The translations under genes were made by a program, and so were the position numbers. Source: Deltaproteobacteria bacterium (lineage in GTDB: Bacteria > Desulfobacterota > Desulfarculia > Adiutricales > Adiutricaceae). From it: DNA of 8,699 bases. The stretch is from assembly GCA_031288745.1 (NCBI GenBank), contig JAITQT010000155.1, forward strand, positions 1 through 8,699, written 5' to 3'. Below are positions 7,067 through 8,699 of the stretch, in pieces (positions within the stretch are counted from its first letter, which is position 1; the number at the start of each line of letters is the position of its first letter). The notes beneath the pieces were generated by a model. That model was not told the origin of the DNA, ran no database searches, and worked only from the letters and a program-made list of their open reading frames with translations.

Positions 7067-7084
7067 TTTTTGCGCTTCGATCAA
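7067..7084 (-). repeat. Copy 2 of the repeat, inverted
   Basis: A perfect reverse complement of the 18-base core of copy 1. Copies 1 and 2 enclose 79 bases, forming a 115-bp unit with inverted ends like a tiny non-autonomous element or a long hairpin. I see no clear target-site duplication outside it. Copies 2 and 3 also face each other as inverted ends about 1.5 kb apart. Confidence 0.85.
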
Positions 7085-7245
7085 AATTATTTTTTACAGA
7101 TAAGGTTAGTTAAAATTTATCGACTTAGGTTTATACGGATTCAAGGTTTATATAATTTTTTTATTCTTTACTTTTTTTCAAGGGTATTTTATCACCAATT
7201 GTAAAAAAAAACCAGCCCTCTTGTCTCTGCTCGGCCCCCAACGAT

Positions 7246-7315
7246 AGCTTGGTCAATTAGGAGCTTGTTTTTCCTTAAAGGTGCTTTTGGGTAAAACCTC
7301 CTAATAACCAAGCTT
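7246..7315. repeat. Imperfect hairpin with 15 paired bases
   Basis: AGCTTGGT (7246-7253) and TTAGGAG (7257-7263) pair with CTCCTAA and ACCAAGCT in 7298-7314, leaving an internal bulge of two to three bases and a loop of 34 bases. There is no T tract after either end. No gene lies near enough to give it a role. Confidence 0.5.
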
Positions 7316-7444
7316 TAAGTTAACTAAAAAGACAATTTATTGGTTAATATATGATATAAAAATGATAAACATAAAATAATTTTAGTTCTTTTTTTCAGAT
7401 TCTTCTACCTAATCTCTATGGCTTCAGCGCTCTTAAATCCTTAA

Positions 7445-7648
7445 GTTCATCACCATTCAAAATTCGCGCCTAGCCTCTTACAAACAAGGCTTGAGGGAAC
7501 AAATGCCCTGCAACTGATCGAAATCCTAAATATTTACCGCTATTATCAAGAGAACGAAATAATTTTCCAGCTATGCATTTTGTGACCTAGGCTAGCAAGA
7601 CAGTTAAGCCAACTTAGTCGTCTGTTAATCTGTAACCAAACTGGCTAG
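7445..7648 (+). pseudogene. Decayed reading frame of unknown origin
   Basis: One plus-strand frame is open from 7445 to 7648 except for a single TGA at 7583-7585. The translation has protein-like stretches (EGTNALQLIEILNIYRYYQE, then after the stop RLARQLSQLSRLLICN) with regular leucine and isoleucine spacing like helices. About 25 bases past its end, AAAGGAG is followed six bases later by an ATG, which opens only a ten-codon frame. The order, helical end of one frame then a well-placed start, is reminiscent of the istA/istB junction of IS21-type elements, but no diagnostic motif is present. I do not recognise the gene. Confidence 0.25.
7570..7593 (+). repeat. Left member of a 24-bp inverted pair
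   Basis: It matches the reverse complement of 7916-7939 at 22 of 24 positions, including a perfect 12-base block TGTGACCTAGGC (7581-7592). The pair encloses 322 bases, so the whole unit is 370 bp, the size of a small non-autonomous transposable element. Confidence 0.75.
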
Positions 7649-7915
7649 CTCGCTAACTAAAAAAAGGAGACTTGATGCTTTCTACAGTTTTAACTATGTC
7701 TGGTTAATAACATTATTGTGCTTAATAATAGAGTGTAAATTAATAATCCTAAACCCAATTAAACCATTAATAATTTCAAATTTGCTTGCTATTGTATAAA
7801 TTATTGTCCGTTTAAGAGCAACTGGCGAACTTAAAAGCTGGACCGAAAGTAAAACCGTTCCTTTCAAGCTGATTCCTCCCCGAGCTGAGACGGTGGCTCC
7901 TCAACTGGCTAAGGC

Positions 7916-7939
7916 AGCCTAGGTCACAGAATGCACAGC
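7916..7939 (-). repeat. Right member of the 24-bp inverted pair
   Basis: Partner of 7570-7593. The inner part CTAGGTCACA also recurs at 8057-8066 in the same orientation as here, so the motif is present at least three times within 500 bp. I see no matching direct repeats just outside the pair. Confidence 0.75.
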
Positions 7940-8021
7940 CTGAAATGTTTTCTTCCTTGCGTATATTTTAGTTAACGGGTATGCAACCTTTGGCTAGAGT
8001 TTGTTTCTCTCCAAGTTCGGC

Positions 8022-8042
8022 TTTCAAGTTGTAATTGAGTTT
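8022..8042 (+). repeat. Diverged fragment of the 86-bp repeat
   Basis: The 21 bases here match 6703-6723 of the right arm with two differences, in the same orientation (shared core AGTTGTAATT). Similarity fades quickly on both sides. Upstream, CCAAGTTCGGCT resembles CCACGTTGCGGCT on the minus strand next to the left arm, which hints at a shared ancestor longer than 86 bp. Confidence 0.6.
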
Positions 8043-8181
8043 GACCGGGCCCCTAGCTAGGTCACAAAAAATCTAATCTAGGTTGGGCAATTCTTTCCAC
8101 CAAGTAGTAGAGCAACCTAAGGCTTAAATTATGTTTTATTGCCCAGGGCCTAACCCTTCACCAGTCCTTTTTTAGGCTTAA

Positions 8182-8699
8182 GTTTTAATAAGGACTGAAT
8201 ATGGCTCTTTTATAATTCCTCAATGGATTAATAAGAAGCAAATAAATAAAGAGTTATATTTAGGTCGGGTAATAGACAAACAAAATAGAGTTTTTATTTA
8301 ATAGAAAGATTGGGTATTTTAAATTTAATTTAAATAATCAAATTATAGGTTTTAGTGATTATTATATTTTATATAACTATTGTAAATCTAGTAAATTACA
8401 TATAATATTTAAATTTGATAATTTAAACGATCACGATATCATATTATTATTAATTTTTTATAAAATTATTTAAATTAAGCCATATTGTTACGCGCAAAAA
8501 TGGTGGAATTCAAATTATTGTAGATTTTTATTTCCTAATGCATCATTAGAATCCCAAAGGATAAGTGAAATACTGTCAAAATTGATCGTAGCGCAAAAAC
8601 CCCTCAACTTCCATGGAGGCTCAATTTGCTTTTACATTTTAGTCCTGCCAGATACAAATAATTTTTTTCAAATGGCATATATTTTGCTCTTGACTTTAC
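8182..8699 (+). pseudogene. Broken DDE-type transposase gene (IS4/IS1634-like), running off the window
   Basis: Two plus-strand frames together read as the N-terminal part of an insertion-sequence transposase. Frame one (8182-8295) gives EYGSFIIPQW...LYLGRVIDKQNRVF. After about one extra base at the T-rich run 8291-8299 the text goes on in the next frame with FNRKIGYFKFNL. That frame continues to a TAA at 8471-8473 and then, still in frame, to CYAQKWWNSNYCRFLFPNAS and SQRISEILSKL. These segments are the kind seen in IS4-superfamily transposases before the first catalytic Asp. Beyond 8580 the likeness is weak: VLPDTNNF at about 8647 may be a worn form of the usual TGLPN motif with its Asp lost. 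No start codon is evident. The frameshift, the stop and the lost motif mean it is dead. GC is only about 14% over 8281-8460, far below the operon, in line with foreign origin and decay. Confidence 0.65.
8578..8601 (+). repeat. Copy 3 of the three-copy repeat, inside the transposase remnant
   Basis: It matches copy 1 (6966-6989) at 23 of 24 bases, in the same orientation. It begins right where the transposase likeness (SQRISEILSKL) breaks off, as if it were the end of a second element that joined or entered the gene here. A shorter piece, GCGCAAAAA, also occurs at 8492-8500. Confidence 0.85.

Larger units (their letters stand above)
6784..8181. other. 1.4-kb stretch without an intact gene, rich in short repeats
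   Basis: No reading frame here has both a plausible start and a recognisable product. The DNA is AT-rich and holds several inverted repeats listed separately: stem-loops at 6846-6891 and 7246-7315, a three-copy repeat (two copies here), a 24-bp inverted pair 7570-7593/7916-7939 and a diverged piece of the 86-bp repeat at 8022-8042. The only sign of past coding is a decayed frame at 7445-7648. The picture is of old mobile-element debris. Confidence 0.6.

Noticed and set aside
7246..7315. Hairpin considered as a tRNA or rho-independent terminator
   Set aside because: No cloverleaf arms or anticodon stem can be drawn, and there is no T run after the stem on either strand.
7674..7706. Ten-codon frame after AAAGGAG at 7664-7670
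   Set aside because: The ribosome binding site is good by spacing, but a ten-residue peptide in decayed DNA cannot be supported as a gene.

Overview
The window carries one four-gene operon on the minus strand (about 483-6530), flanked by non-coding, repeat-rich DNA. The gene set points to Desulfobacterota (former Deltaproteobacteria): a TIGR03960-type radical SAM protein fused to a DUF2344 domain sits next to ribonuclease G, and a short N-terminal zinc-ribbon protein has the CPKCGY...CPIC style common there. The genes look intact and have moderate GC. The flanks are AT-richer and hold broken transposon DNA and dispersed repeats. That mix fits a host-associated or symbiotic lineage under relaxed selection, but this last point is inference.

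Layout. 1-482: no certain gene; one arm of a long inverted repeat (1-86) and a doubtful small membrane-protein frame (185-355, minus). 483-2039 (minus): RNase G, all catalytic and zinc-link residues present. 2105-4663 (minus): radical SAM/DUF2344 protein, TTG start. 4711-5451 (minus): PyrF, orotidine 5'-phosphate decarboxylase. 5448-6530 (minus): zinc-ribbon protein with a long Pro/Gln/Met-Ala repeat and an acidic tail. 6531-6697: leader of the operon. 6698-6783: second arm of the 86-bp inverted repeat, 87% identical to the first. 6784-8181: about 1.4 kb without an intact gene, holding hairpins, short inverted repeats and a decayed reading frame. 8182-8699 (plus): a broken transposase gene, frameshifted, with one in-frame stop, very AT-rich, running off the window.

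Transcription runs from 6530 down to 483: zinc-ribbon gene, pyrF (4-nt stop/start overlap), radical SAM gene (47-nt gap), rng (65-nt gap). PyrF makes UMP; RNase G processes rRNA and decays mRNA; the radical SAM protein is of unknown function but is often found beside rng and ribosomal-protein genes, so a role in RNA or ribosome maturation is plausible. I see no evidence of a new multi-gene system. The most unusual signals are the 86-bp inverted repeat bracketing the operon and the families of short repeats in the right flank.
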